64,000 nt of DNA from Entamoeba histolytica HM-1:IMSS (Eukaryota > Evosea > Mastigamoebida > Endamoebidae). Within the stretch, counting starts at the first letter, position 1. Each line of letters begins with the position of its first letter. Shown here in pieces: positions 10,216 through 19,691 of this stretch. The stretch covers positions 30,150 through 94,149 of the forward strand of contig NW_001914895.1 in the NCBI RefSeq assembly GCF_000208925.1, written 5' to 3'. The translations under genes and the position numbers were made by a program. Under the pieces are notes generated by a model. The model searched no databases. It saw nothing but the letters and a program-made list of their open reading frames with translations, and was not told the DNA's origin.

Positions 10216-11045
10216 TTCTTAGTTTTACTGAAAATTGGGGGTTGGCAGTAGTACAAAGGATTATTCTAATTTAATCTTTGTAGAAGTTCATACTATTTCT
10301 AAATCCATTGTTATGTAACTTTCCTATTGGATTAATTCTTATTCCTTTTTTTTAAAAAAAAAAATAAATGACAGTTAAAGTTAATTTTTAATTTCGTTGT
10401 TTTATATTTGGGTATATGAAATTTATATTCTTTAATATAGTTGTTTTTTTTATTCTATAAATTGTTTTATTACCTCTTTTTACGTTATAATCAATAAATT
10501 AAATTAAAAACATGTAACGTCTACAAAAATATAACTTGCGAAAAAATTATTTGATTATTTCTTTGAATTTTAGAGTCAATACACTAAAAATAGTATTTTT
10601 TCTTTTAAAATCAAAAAACGTGGAGACAGAAATACATTATTTGTCTATGACGTGGCAATTAATTAAAAAACCATAAATGATACATTACTATTTTGTTGAT
10701 TTAAAGCCAATAAGACAAATTTTGTTTAAAACAAGTTAAAAACAAATACTAAAGAATTTTAACATGTACTTTTTACATAAAAAGGAATCAGAAATCATAT
10801 AGAAACTCATTCTTCATTTATATTCAGAGTGAGCTGAGTATTATTTCATCATTTCTATTATAATAGAAGAATTTATAATAAATAAAGAATTACTTAATTA
10901 AATTAAAAAATTATGGTTGATAAAAAAAGGGTTAATAAAAAAGAAAACAAAAGAATTATCCAAAAAAGAAAATACTTTAAAAAATTTTTAAAATTTAAAT
11001 TTTTAATCCAAAAAGCGTTGTGAACTAAAAAAAGTATTTTTAGTT
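10216..11045. other. Divergent intergenic region, 830 bases
   Basis: A+T-rich spacer between a minus-strand hypothetical gene and the plus-strand VPS9 gene. Apart from the GAACT element at 11022 I see no feature: no ORF of note, no splice signals and no tandem repeat. Confidence 0.6.
11022..11026 (+). promoter_or_regulatory. GAAC element before the VPS9 gene
   Basis: GAACT followed by an A-run, ending 19 bases before the ATG at 11046. It matches the core of the Entamoeba GAAC promoter element; the close distance fits the very short 5' leaders of this genus. Confidence 0.5.
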
Positions 11046-13139
11046 ATGTCAGAAAAAGAAATAAAAGTGTTTGATGAAGAATTAATTAAACACCATATTA
11101 AGCCAATGATTCATGAAGGAGATTATGTTCATGGAGTAGAGTGTTTGTATAATGAAATAACAAAACAAGTAGGTCATCCAATGAAACAACAAATAGATGG
11201 AATTTATATGACATATGAAAATATATTTCCAAAACAACCAAAACATTTAAGCAATGAACAAATCAAAAATACTATTACAGAAGTAGCTACATTAGCATCA
11301 GCAGAAATATTATTTGCTTTATGTAAATATTATAAGGAATTAAAAAAATGTCAAAGTGAATTATTCCAACCATTATCACAAATTGTTGTTAAAAAAATAT
11401 TTCCTGTTTCTTTTGAATTTGTTTGTAGAACAACTAAAGATAATGATTTTAGATTTGAGTTACAAATGAAAAAATATATTAGAAGTGATTTGAGAGAAGT
11501 ATTAAAAATTAATCCTAAAATTTATCCTTCTTCATATCCAAGTGATCCTAGCGTGTTTGGAAGAACTATCAATGTTTTAAATAAATTAGAAACTTCACCT
11601 ACAATTGATGATATGAGAAGTGAATTAGTTAATTCACAAACAGCTATTATTGATGATGTAAAAGATATGCATGATAATGTTTTACCAAAAGACTTTGATA
11701 GTGATGATTTATTGTCTTTATTAACATTTTCTTTATTACATTCTACATTGAAACATCCATTTGCTATTTCTATATTATTAGAATGTTTCTTAACTGATGA
11801 AGATTTCTTAACTCAAGTTGGATATTCATTAACTACATTTACTGTAGCAATTCAATCAGTAATTAAAATGACTGAAAATGAATGTATACAAAATAAAGAA
11901 TTATTACAATTAAATCCTGTAGATGCTCTTACTAGAAGAAATACAGTTAAAAGAAAACCTACTATAATGTGTACTCAACCTGTATTTAGACCAACTATTA
12001 ATTCTTCTCATGAAAATATAATTATGGTAAAGAAACCTACAACTAAAAGAGAAGAAAAATTTATTATTGGAACACGTTCTACATTAGCAAAAAAGAAAGA
12101 CAAACAAGTTGTTGGAAGTGTTGGAATTCTTGACTCTCCACTACATAAGAAAAATTTTACTACTTCATATGATGATAATTCTTATTATGAACCTTTTGGC
12201 ACTCATCATATTGATAATCTTAAATCAACTGTTACTCCAGTTATACTAACAAGTTCTACTGTTTCTACTACTCCAAACAAAAATCATAGTGACCTTTCTT
12301 CTGAAGATATCATTTTTAGTTTATCACCAAATACTGTTCCTGAAAGTCCTATAATACCTTCACCAAAACATGAACAACAAGATGAACTAACTAAAAGTAA
12401 TCCTATACACACAGATATTTGTGATAGCCAATTAAATGTAAGTGAACTCAGTAAAGAAAAAGAATTAAATAATAATTCTGAAATTGATTTTACATCAAAA
12501 ATAACTTCTCAAAATGATATTCAAGTTAAAGCCATTGATAAGTCAGACATTCAAAAAGAAAAAATACAAGAAAATAACCAGTTTATTAATCAAATTACTA
12601 CTGAAAGTATAATAGAAAATAATAGTAAAATAAAAAGTGAATATCAAAGTGGAATAAATAAGGATTTTCAAATAAAAAATAATACTGACAAACAAGACTT
12701 AGCATTAAACCAAGAAATAGTCAATGGAAAAATTATTCGAAAAGAACAAACAAATGATGGCTTAAGTGAAAAAGAAGAAAAACAAGAACAATATTCAAAA
12801 AAGTTTGATCAGTTAAATGACCAACACATAAAACAATCAAAAGAAATAAACGAACAAGACAAATTAATTCAAAACACTGAAATACAAGATGATTCTGAAC
12901 GTTTATCTGTTTCTAAAGCTAAAATAAAATTTGAAGCTGCGGCTCAAGATGAATTAATAGAAAAACATCACAAATCAATATCTACACCCCCCAATTCAGT
13001 TTTAAGTGTTAAAGAACGAATGAAATTATTTGAATCAAAATTTATAGAAGAGGCTGAACCACAATATATTAAAAGAACAAAAGAGGCTAATCCATCTCAT
13101 AAACCTTTAACGTCACAGAATAATGTAATTCAAAATTAG
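11046..13139 (+). CDS. VPS9-domain guanine nucleotide exchange factor (Rab5-type)
   Basis: 697 residues. A VPS9 domain covers about residues 150-275. The catalytic Asp lies in FDSDDLLSLLTFSLLH (D220/D221) and the conserved Tyr in VGYSLTTF (Y260). The 40-residue spacing is close to that between the Asp and Tyr that act on Rab5 in Rabex-5. VPS9 proteins load GTP on Rab5/Rab21-class GTPases and so drive early endosome and phagosome traffic. The N-terminal 150 residues form the helical support layer. Residues about 290-697 are low complexity, rich in Asn, Lys, Glu and Ser, with T-P and S-P sites (PESPIIPSPKHE); no ubiquitin-binding zinc finger is visible. Convergent with SKP1, 89 bases apart. The domain call rests on motif and spacing and is fairly firm; the substrate Rab is inferred. 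Confidence 0.8.
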   Translation: MSEKEIKVFDEELIKHHIKPMIHEGDYVHGVECLYNEITKQVGHPMKQQIDGIYMTYENIFPKQPKHLSNEQIKNTITEVATLASAEILFALCKYYKELKKCQSELFQPLSQIVVKKIFPVSFEFVCRTTKDNDFRFELQMKKYIRSDLREVLKINPKIYPSSYPSDPSVFGRTINVLNKLETSPTIDDMRSELVNSQTAIIDDVKDMHDNVLPKDFDSDDLLSLLTFSLLHSTLKHPFAISILLECFLTDEDFLTQVGYSLTTFTVAIQSVIKMTENECIQNKELLQLNPVDALTRRNTVKRKPTIMCTQPVFRPTINSSHENIIMVKKPTTKREEKFIIGTRSTLAKKKDKQVVGSVGILDSPLHKKNFTTSYDDNSYYEPFGTHHIDNLKSTVTPVILTSSTVSTTPNKNHSDLSSEDIIFSLSPNTVPESPIIPSPKHEQQDELTKSNPIHTDICDSQLNVSELSKEKELNNNSEIDFTSKITSQNDIQVKAIDKSDIQKEKIQENNQFINQITTESIIENNSKIKSEYQSGINKDFQIKNNTDKQDLALNQEIVNGKIIRKEQTNDGLSEKEEKQEQYSKKFDQLNDQHIKQSKEINEQDKLIQNTEIQDDSERLSVSKAKIKFEAAAQDELIEKHHKSISTPPNSVLSVKERMKLFESKFIEEAEPQYIKRTKEANPSHKPLTSQNNVIQN

Positions 13140-13228
13140 TCAACCTGTTTATATCATTACAGACTAATAACTAATCAAAAAAAAAAACTATTAAGAAATG
13201 ATTTGAAAAACTAAAGAAATTACTACTT

Positions 13229-13717
13229 TTATTTGAGTTCTTCACACCACAAATTCTCTTTTCTAATTTGTTCTTCTTCTTCAGGAGTGAAATCATTAAC
13301 AATACCAAATGTCTTTCTAATCTCTTCTGGGGTTTTTCCTCGAATCATATTAGCAACAGTTTTGCATGTAACATCAAGTAATCCTTTTACATCCATGAAA
13401 TTAGCAGCTTGGAGTAGTTCAAATAATGTTGCTTGATCTACATTACAAAAATTTTTGTCCCAAGGCTCAATAGCAGTTGAGTCTTTTTCTTTATCATCAC
13501 CAAGTAAAAATGAATGGTTGTGATGATAAGTCATAAATTCAATGACTTTTTCAAGAATTTTTCCACGAACATTCATGAATGGAACTGTTGGATTATCTTC
13601 ACTAAAATCTTCAAGAAGATTTTTAACAACTCCAGAATTTTTAGCAATTTCTCTATCAACTACAAATTGCATAAGATCACTACTTTGAAGAGTAACTGTT
13701 CTTCCACTTGTTGCCAT
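13229..13717 (-). CDS. SKP1: SKP1, SCF ubiquitin ligase adaptor
   Basis: 162 residues, the usual SKP1 length. The N-terminal BTB/POZ-like fold (1-70) contacts cullin-1. The C-terminal helices (about 90-162) carry [40 protein letters not shown] and end [20 protein letters not shown], the F-box-binding surface. The Pro in NDFTPEEE (P145 here) is at the position hydroxylated and glycosylated in Dictyostelium and Toxoplasma SKP1, so the same oxygen-linked modification is possible. SKP1 bridges cullin-1 to F-box proteins; an F-box/WD40 gene lies about 3.4 kb downstream in the window and two F-box-like LRR genes lie further on. The gene is divergent from WDR11, and both promoters show a perfect AATGAACT. 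Confidence 0.96.
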   Translation of the reverse strand: MATSGRTVTLQSSDLMQFVVDREIAKNSGVVKNLLEDFSEDNPTVPFMNVRGKILEKVIEFMTYHHNHSFLLGDDKEKDSTAIEPWDKNFCNVDQATLFELLQAANFMDVKGLLDVTCKTVANMIRGKTPEEIRKTFGIVNDFTPEEEEQIRKENLWCEELK

Positions 13718-13737
13718 TTTTTATGTTTTTTCATTTT

Positions 13738-13745
13738 AGTTCATT
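13738..13745 (-). promoter_or_regulatory. GAAC element before SKP1
   Basis: AATGAACT on the minus strand, 20 bases before the SKP1 ATG at 13717. It is an exact match to the consensus GAAC element of Entamoeba core promoters. Confidence 0.65.
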
Positions 13746-13876
13746 TTTTTTTAACTCTTTTTGATAATTTTCATTTTTTTTTTAAATAAAAAAAGAGAAT
13801 AACAAAATTTTTGCATAACAATATAAAACACAAAATGTAAAAAAGAAAGAAGTTTAAAAAAAAAAGAAAAATAACA

Positions 13877-13884
13877 AATGAACT
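13877..13884 (+). promoter_or_regulatory. GAAC element before WDR11
   Basis: AATGAACT on the plus strand, 25 bases before the ATG at 13910. With the copy at 13738-13745 on the other strand it makes a symmetrical divergent promoter. Confidence 0.65.
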
Positions 13885-13909
13885 GAAAAACAAAAGATTG
13901 TTTGTTGGA

Positions 13910-16867
13910 ATGAATTATTCATTTATAAACGAAGGACATTCTAAACTTACTCCACTATGTCTTCCTGGACCTGCCCATCCAACAAATGTTCATGCATGTG
14001 ATTGGGATTATGGATTAATTGCAATTGCATTTAATAGTATTATTTATATTATTAATCCACTTAGTTGTAATATGTGTTATGCGTATAATGGACATGCAAG
14101 TCCAGTTACTTCTGTTTGTTTTAAAACAAATGACTTTCTTTCTACATTAAGTTCTCCAAATAAACCTGACATTACTATTGCTTCAGGTGATGTTAGTGGT
14201 AAAATTCATGTATGGGGAATATGGTCTACTTCAAAACCAATAGAATTTGAATCTTTAGACCATTCTCCAGTTGTTGGATTACAATGGGATAATTGTAATT
14301 CTTCAGCATTAATAGTATTATATCGGAGTGGAACATTAATATGTTACGACATTTTGTCTGAAGAAAAACATAAACCTAAATGGGTTGTCAAAGACATATT
14401 TAAAGACCCTATTGGATTTAGTAATTCTATATACGCAAGAGGTTCATTTGGTATTTATGGTGGACAAAGTATGTGTTTTTGTAATTTAGCTAGTTCAATA
14501 TTTAAAGGATATGAATTAGATACTTCAACACCAAATCTTTTAAGAGTTGAAGAAGGTGTTTTACGACTTAAATATTCAAATATTCGTCGTCAAGTTACTT
14601 ATATTTTATTAACAAAACATTTCTTAATTTTTGATACAGCTCTTCGGTCGACTTTAGCAACAATTGATTTACCAGAAGAACCAGCTGATTTTACTCTTTT
14701 ATATAATGAAAAATATTTTGCTTTATTAACTCATAATGGAAATATTTTTGTTTATGAGATTATCAATCTTGTACAAATCCGTTCATATGGAAGAATGGAA
14801 ATATCTTCAGTGCTTGCAAAAGGCAATAGATTACATAAATATACTACGGTTTCTATTGTTCCTGATGCTATGGATAACTCTAATCTTATTGTACGTATTC
14901 AAGAAGGTCCATTAATATTATTAAAATTAAATACAAATCCATATTCAATGGTAATCAAAGGTATTGTACAAACATTTCCTTCTACTATTCGTTGGTTTAT
15001 ATCTAAACAAATATATTCTGTAGGAGTTACTGAAGATGGAATGATGTATGTATTAAAAGGAGGAGAGATATACAGAATGTTTGAGATATCAAAATTAAAT
15101 CCAAAAGGATTGTTTTGGTTAAATGATATAGTTGGAGTTTATGGAATTAAAATGAAAGAACATTCAAAAGAAAGTAAAAATTATATTATTTTTATTGATC
15201 CCTTAAATGGAGAAATAAAAAAAACACTAAAATTAAGAAATTGTTATGGAGAAATAAAAAAAGTATGTTGTAAAGGAGATAATAAAAGTATTGTAGTCTG
15301 TTATACAAATTCTCTGGAAGAAATTGAAATTGAAGGATATCGAATAATACAATTTATAGAAAAATCAGTTGTTGGAGTATCATATGATAAAGAATTAATG
15401 ATAATAGATAAAAATGAATATAAGAAATATGGAAGTGGAAAAGATATAATCACAAAAGATGTAAGGAAAGGACAGTTTAGTGCTATTGCAACAAAAGGAT
15501 TATATACGGTTCTTGCAGATAATAAAGGGTGTTTAACTATAATATATAACAATAAAGTACAAACAATTATTCTCCCTGATAATAAACATATTTCTAAAAT
15601 TGTTTTTAGCCCAACTAAAGACTGTAATAATGTTATCATTTTAGGAGAAAAGGTAATAATATTTGATGTTGGTGGAATGCGTATTTTAAGTGGACATACT
15701 AATTATTTGACAAGATTAAATCTTCCTATATTAGATGTTTTTTGGTTAAGCCAATATCCAGCAGTATTACTTTCTACAGGAGAAGTTTTAGTACTTGACA
15801 TGTGTCTATTTCTCTGTAATGGTTTATTTAAAGAAACTATGAATCCTCTACCATTAAGTTGTGTTGAACCAACAATACGTAGAGATATTCTATTTTCACT
15901 GTTACATGGAATAAAGTTAAAGAATCTTGATTATCCTATACCAAATAATGAAGATACTTTAGAACGTTTAATTGAAATATACTTTCGTCTTAAAGATATT
16001 AAACATTGGAAGTACTGGAATTTAATGAAGTGGGTTGTTGAACATAAATTGCCAGAATCAGGAAGTCCATATATTACTGTTCAAAATTATGTTGTTGAAA
16101 AAGATGAAACAACAACCCATTATTCCAATGCATTAAAAAATTACAATATTAAAAGTAAACTACAAATTGATTATCATGCTTTTGCATTAAGTGAAATGAG
16201 ATTAGGTCGAAGAAATGAAGCATTTACTCATTTCCTTAAAGTGTTAAAAAGTCCATATGATGAGGAATATTTTAAATATGCAATGAGAGCATCTTTATTA
16301 TCGTTAACTATGGAAGGAAATAGTTTATCTAGACAACGACTAATTACATCTTTATTTAATGACCCTTCAACTGATAAAACTCATTTGATTCAATTACATA
16401 AATTATTAAATCAGAATAGAGAAGTATGTAAGTTATATATTGATATTGGTAAATTTGAAGAAGCAATGGTAGTGTCTTCATTATTCTTAGATGATGACGC
16501 TAAAACTGATATTTTTCTTTGTATTGTGTTAAAATATATTTATGACAATTGTTGGCCTAAAGCAATAGAAATGCTCACCTCTATGGGAAGACTTATTGAT
16601 GTTATTCGGTTATATTTGTATACTGGACATGTAGAAATGGCAGCCCATGTGTCTATGGTGATTATCGAAAGAAATCTGTTTGATCTTAATATGTCATTAC
16701 ATCAAATTTATCAACTCATTCACGTTCCAAATCAAGATGAACGAAAATTTGGAACATTAAAAGAGCTTATTCGTCATGTTATGTCAGAGTATGTTCATTG
16801 CTTAGAGTCATTACCATCCAATGAGTGTCTTGTTAGTGCTTTTAAACATTCAAAATTTAATATCTAA
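13910..16867 (+). CDS. WDR11: WDR11-family WD40/beta-propeller protein
   Basis: 985 residues from ATG at 13910 (MNYSFINEGHSKLTP); a frame extension back to 13898 would need a TTG start and is not used. The opening LPGPAHPTNVHACDWDYGLIA matches the WDR11 N-terminus (LPGPLHxxNxxACDW). Then come GHASPVTSVCF and ASGDVSGKIHVW, blades of the first beta-propeller. A second propeller follows to about residue 620, and the C-terminal third is alpha-helical (TPR/clathrin-like solenoid). WDR11 works with FAM91A1 and C17orf75 to capture AP-1 vesicles at the trans-Golgi network, and has been linked to ciliary signalling; this amoeba has no cilium, so the Golgi role is the likely one. Divergent from SKP1 and convergent with the F-box/WD40 gene 238 bases away. 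Confidence 0.85.
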   Translation: MNYSFINEGHSKLTPLCLPGPAHPTNVHACDWDYGLIAIAFNSIIYIINPLSCNMCYAYNGHASPVTSVCFKTNDFLSTLSSPNKPDITIASGDVSGKIHVWGIWSTSKPIEFESLDHSPVVGLQWDNCNSSALIVLYRSGTLICYDILSEEKHKPKWVVKDIFKDPIGFSNSIYARGSFGIYGGQSMCFCNLASSIFKGYELDTSTPNLLRVEEGVLRLKYSNIRRQVTYILLTKHFLIFDTALRSTLATIDLPEEPADFTLLYNEKYFALLTHNGNIFVYEIINLVQIRSYGRMEISSVLAKGNRLHKYTTVSIVPDAMDNSNLIVRIQEGPLILLKLNTNPYSMVIKGIVQTFPSTIRWFISKQIYSVGVTEDGMMYVLKGGEIYRMFEISKLNPKGLFWLNDIVGVYGIKMKEHSKESKNYIIFIDPLNGEIKKTLKLRNCYGEIKKVCCKGDNKSIVVCYTNSLEEIEIEGYRIIQFIEKSVVGVSYDKELMIIDKNEYKKYGSGKDIITKDVRKGQFSAIATKGLYTVLADNKGCLTIIYNNKVQTIILPDNKHISKIVFSPTKDCNNVIILGEKVIIFDVGGMRILSGHTNYLTRLNLPILDVFWLSQYPAVLLSTGEVLVLDMCLFLCNGLFKETMNPLPLSCVEPTIRRDILFSLLHGIKLKNLDYPIPNNEDTLERLIEIYFRLKDIKHWKYWNLMKWVVEHKLPESGSPYITVQNYVVEKDETTTHYSNALKNYNIKSKLQIDYHAFALSEMRLGRRNEAFTHFLKVLKSPYDEEYFKYAMRASLLSLTMEGNSLSRQRLITSLFNDPSTDKTHLIQLHKLLNQNREVCKLYIDIGKFEEAMVVSSLFLDDDAKTDIFLCIVLKYIYDNCWPKAIEMLTSMGRLIDVIRLYLYTGHVEMAAHVSMVIIERNLFDLNMSLHQIYQLIHVPNQDERKFGTLKELIRHVMSEYVHCLESLPSNECLVSAFKHSKFNI

Positions 16868-17105
16868 TTGTAGTTTTCTTACTTAAAACTTTTTTTACAG
16901 TTATTTGCTCTAAAATTATTTTAATATAACAAAACAACGTCAAAAATTAAGACTTTTTGAGAATATATTCTTAATTAACTAAAGTTATCTTACTTAAACT
17001 GTCTAATTGTTAACTAGTTATTGAAAGATTTCATTTTATTAATCAATCTGAGTCATATCATAAAAAAAAACAAAATAAATAAAATGACTATCCATAATAG
17101 AAATC

Positions 17106-19412
17106 TTATTTATTTTCAAAAATTACAACCGAATTATTTGTTGTCCCACAAACAAGTTTTGTATCATTAAAAGAACTACAACAAAATCCACTCACAAGTG
17201 AAACAAAATTACAATTCTTTAAATGACTATTATCACATTCTGTAATTGTAATATAACCATGTTCACAAATTGAAATCACTTTTCTGTTGTAACAATTAAC
17301 AGCTTTCACTGGGAAAAAATGAGCTGGCCTATCAATTACCTTAGATGTATTTCGAATATCCCATAGTCTTATTGAACAATCTTTACTTCCACTAATAATA
17401 TAGTTTTCATCAAAATGATCAAAATCTGTAACATTTCCAAGATGTCCTTCCAGCTGAAAAGCAGGAAATTGAGCACACCTAATATCATATCCAACCATTT
17501 CATCTTTTCTTGCTACACAAATAATATCATCTGATATTAATTTGACTTGATTTGTATCGTTAGGAGATATTTTAACAACAGTTTTGTTATATGGTTCAGT
17601 GATACTAAAACATTCAACTAAATCTCCCCACCCAATAACTTTGTTCTTATAAAAAGATGTTCTTTCATAATATCCTATTTTATCTCTTGTTACTTTTTCT
17701 TTAGTAATATTATTAATTATTCCATTTTTAAATAATACAAAAATTCCTTGCTCTACACTATTTATTCCACATAAAGGAGCTGATCCAATAAATGACCAAT
17801 CAATATTATATTTATTCTGTTTATTTAATACTCTAATTATGCCATTTTCACCACCAACAATAACATTATCTCCTTTAATAATAACAGAATGTGGTTTGCA
17901 TTTTACATTACATTGATATTTACAAACATCAAATTTAAACCAATTAACTTCTCTTTGAAAACTTCTTTTACTAAGTTCAAACCAGTTAGGCTTATAAAAC
18001 TTTTCTTTTATAATTGTTTTGTCAAAAGAATGTACGTCCTGATATTTATTATAAACTCTTTTCCATATTTCTTCAGCTTGACTTGATTTTAATAAAGTTC
18101 TAAAATGATTATTAGTCTGCATGAGAGAAAAAAGATGTTTTGGTTGTAAGAAACTACATATTTTTAATTGTATTTTAACATCCAGCTTAAGTAAATTAAA
18201 AGGAGATTCTTCTAATTGACAATGATGAAAATTCTTGACAAGTTCTAATGTTTTAGATATAACAGTAACAGAATTGTTATTTGAAGCAATTCCTTGTAAT
18301 AATTTAAAAGGAAAAACATTTAAATGTAAAAGAAGATATAATGCATGCCCATAAAGAATAACAAATAATGCTTTATGACTCGTACTATAATAGTTTATTT
18401 CTTCTTTTAAAGAAAAATGTGAAAGATCAATATGATATACCGATTGAATGATTGTTTCATTATTTTCTCTAAATAGTTTATTTCCACTTGGTAATAGTCT
18501 AAATGAGTTATGTTGTTTTGTACATTCAGGACAATATTCGGATCTTAAAAGTGCAACACCTTCTTCAGAATTAAATCTTTCTATTCTAACAATATCAAAT
18601 TGTGAATCAAATGATTCAACATGATAATAACTTTTAAATTCTTGTTGTTTAATAAGCTCTTGAGAAATAAATAGATTTTTATTCTTAGTATATTCATTAA
18701 GTAATGTCTCAACTCTTTTACTACTTCTCATTTCACTTTGTATAACCATTTTCTTTTTGTCCCCTGAAAGAAGAATTCTAACAACTTTATTTTGATGAAT
18801 AATAAATGGATAACTATTTGTTGAGATTTGTAATGCTTTCTCAAATTCATCTTCAATACTTTTCATTGATTGTTTTCTTTGTTCATACCTACTAGCTTTT
18901 TCAAATGCCATAATACAACAATGAATACTCCATGATATACAAGAATAAAATTTTATATTAAAATTTGAATATAATGTCATTAAATGAATAATAACTGCCG
19001 TAATTTTGACTGATTTTTCTGATTTTTTTTCTACAATGACTGTTAAACTATGGAATAATCCATTTACAGTATTAACATTTTTAGACCAACATTTATTTTT
19101 TTCATATACTACTTCTCTTGTACATATAATTGCTCCATTATTTGTTACATCTTCATGTATTGGATATATTTTATAAGTACCATCTTTTAATACTTCGACC
19201 TTATCTATATAATCATCATATTTTACACCTTCAATATAATTTTCTATATGATGATAAGCTTCTTGTAATGAAATTGGTAATATACTTTCACATGACTGAA
19301 AAATACGTCGATTTTCAATTTTTTTTCGATAAACACATTCAAAATCACTTGAAATAGATATTCCACTTAAAACTTCCCATGTATTGATTTCATTATAATA
19401 AAATTCATCCAT
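17106..19412 (-). CDS. START-like / F-box / WD40 protein
   Basis: 768 residues with three parts. Residues 1-190 and perhaps 200-370 look like START/Bet v 1-type lipid-binding modules: TWEVLSGIS...FECVYRKKIENRR, SLQEAYHHIENY, YIDKVEVLKDGTYKIY and TREVVYEKNKCW. An F-box lies at about 403-453 (FNLLKLDVKIQLKICSFLQPK, then IWKRVYNKY). A WD40 propeller fills 500-768, with the clearest blade GHLGNVTDFDHFDENYIISGSKDCSIRLWDIR. F-box/WD40 proteins are substrate receptors of SCF ligases through SKP1, whose gene is nearby. A lipid-binding module in front of the F-box is not a standard FBXW layout. F-box and WD40 calls are firm; START is by pattern only. A GAACT element stands 12 bases before the ATG. Confidence 0.78.
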   Translation of the reverse strand: MDEFYYNEINTWEVLSGISISSDFECVYRKKIENRRIFQSCESILPISLQEAYHHIENYIEGVKYDDYIDKVEVLKDGTYKIYPIHEDVTNNGAIICTREVVYEKNKCWSKNVNTVNGLFHSLTVIVEKKSEKSVKITAVIIHLMTLYSNFNIKFYSCISWSIHCCIMAFEKASRYEQRKQSMKSIEDEFEKALQISTNSYPFIIHQNKVVRILLSGDKKKMVIQSEMRSSKRVETLLNEYTKNKNLFISQELIKQQEFKSYYHVESFDSQFDIVRIERFNSEEGVALLRSEYCPECTKQHNSFRLLPSGNKLFRENNETIIQSVYHIDLSHFSLKEEINYYSTSHKALFVILYGHALYLLLHLNVFPFKLLQGIASNNNSVTVISKTLELVKNFHHCQLEESPFNLLKLDVKIQLKICSFLQPKHLFSLMQTNNHFRTLLKSSQAEEIWKRVYNKYQDVHSFDKTIIKEKFYKPNWFELSKRSFQREVNWFKFDVCKYQCNVKCKPHSVIIKGDNVIVGGENGIIRVLNKQNKYNIDWSFIGSAPLCGINSVEQGIFVLFKNGIINNITKEKVTRDKIGYYERTSFYKNKVIGWGDLVECFSITEPYNKTVVKISPNDTNQVKLISDDIICVARKDEMVGYDIRCAQFPAFQLEGHLGNVTDFDHFDENYIISGSKDCSIRLWDIRNTSKVIDRPAHFFPVKAVNCYNRKVISICEHGYITITECDNSHLKNCNFVSLVSGFCCSSFNDTKLVCGTTNNSVVIFENK

Positions 19413-19423
19413 TTGAGTTATTC

Positions 19424-19428
19424 AGTTC
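19424..19428 (-). promoter_or_regulatory. GAAC element before the START/F-box/WD40 gene
   Basis: GAACT on the minus strand (in ACGAACTGAAT), 11 bases from the ATG at 19412. Confidence 0.45.
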
Positions 19429-19691
19429 GTTTATCTTTTTTAGCTATTAATTCTTTTCTGTTACTCAAATCCTTCCATATTTCTACACATATTCTTTTTT
19501 CTTATTTTTAGGTTTTTCTTTCATCTTCTTTTTTTTTCTATTTTTCTAAAGAATTTTCCCTTTCTCTTTTTCTTCATTACTTCCATTCTCTATAAAAATC
19601 TTATTCATAACAAAAATTTTTTATCTTTTTGTTATTAATAAAAAAAAAATTAAAAAAAACTTAAAAAACTAAAAAAAATTTAAAAATAAAA

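Noticed and set aside
13898..13909. Longer WDR11 start, and a GTTTGT at 13900 as an intron 5' site
   Set aside because: The longer frame begins with TTG, not ATG, and no exon with an open ATG lies upstream (the ATG at 13878 meets a stop after one more codon). ATG at 13910 with AATGAACT before it is preferred.
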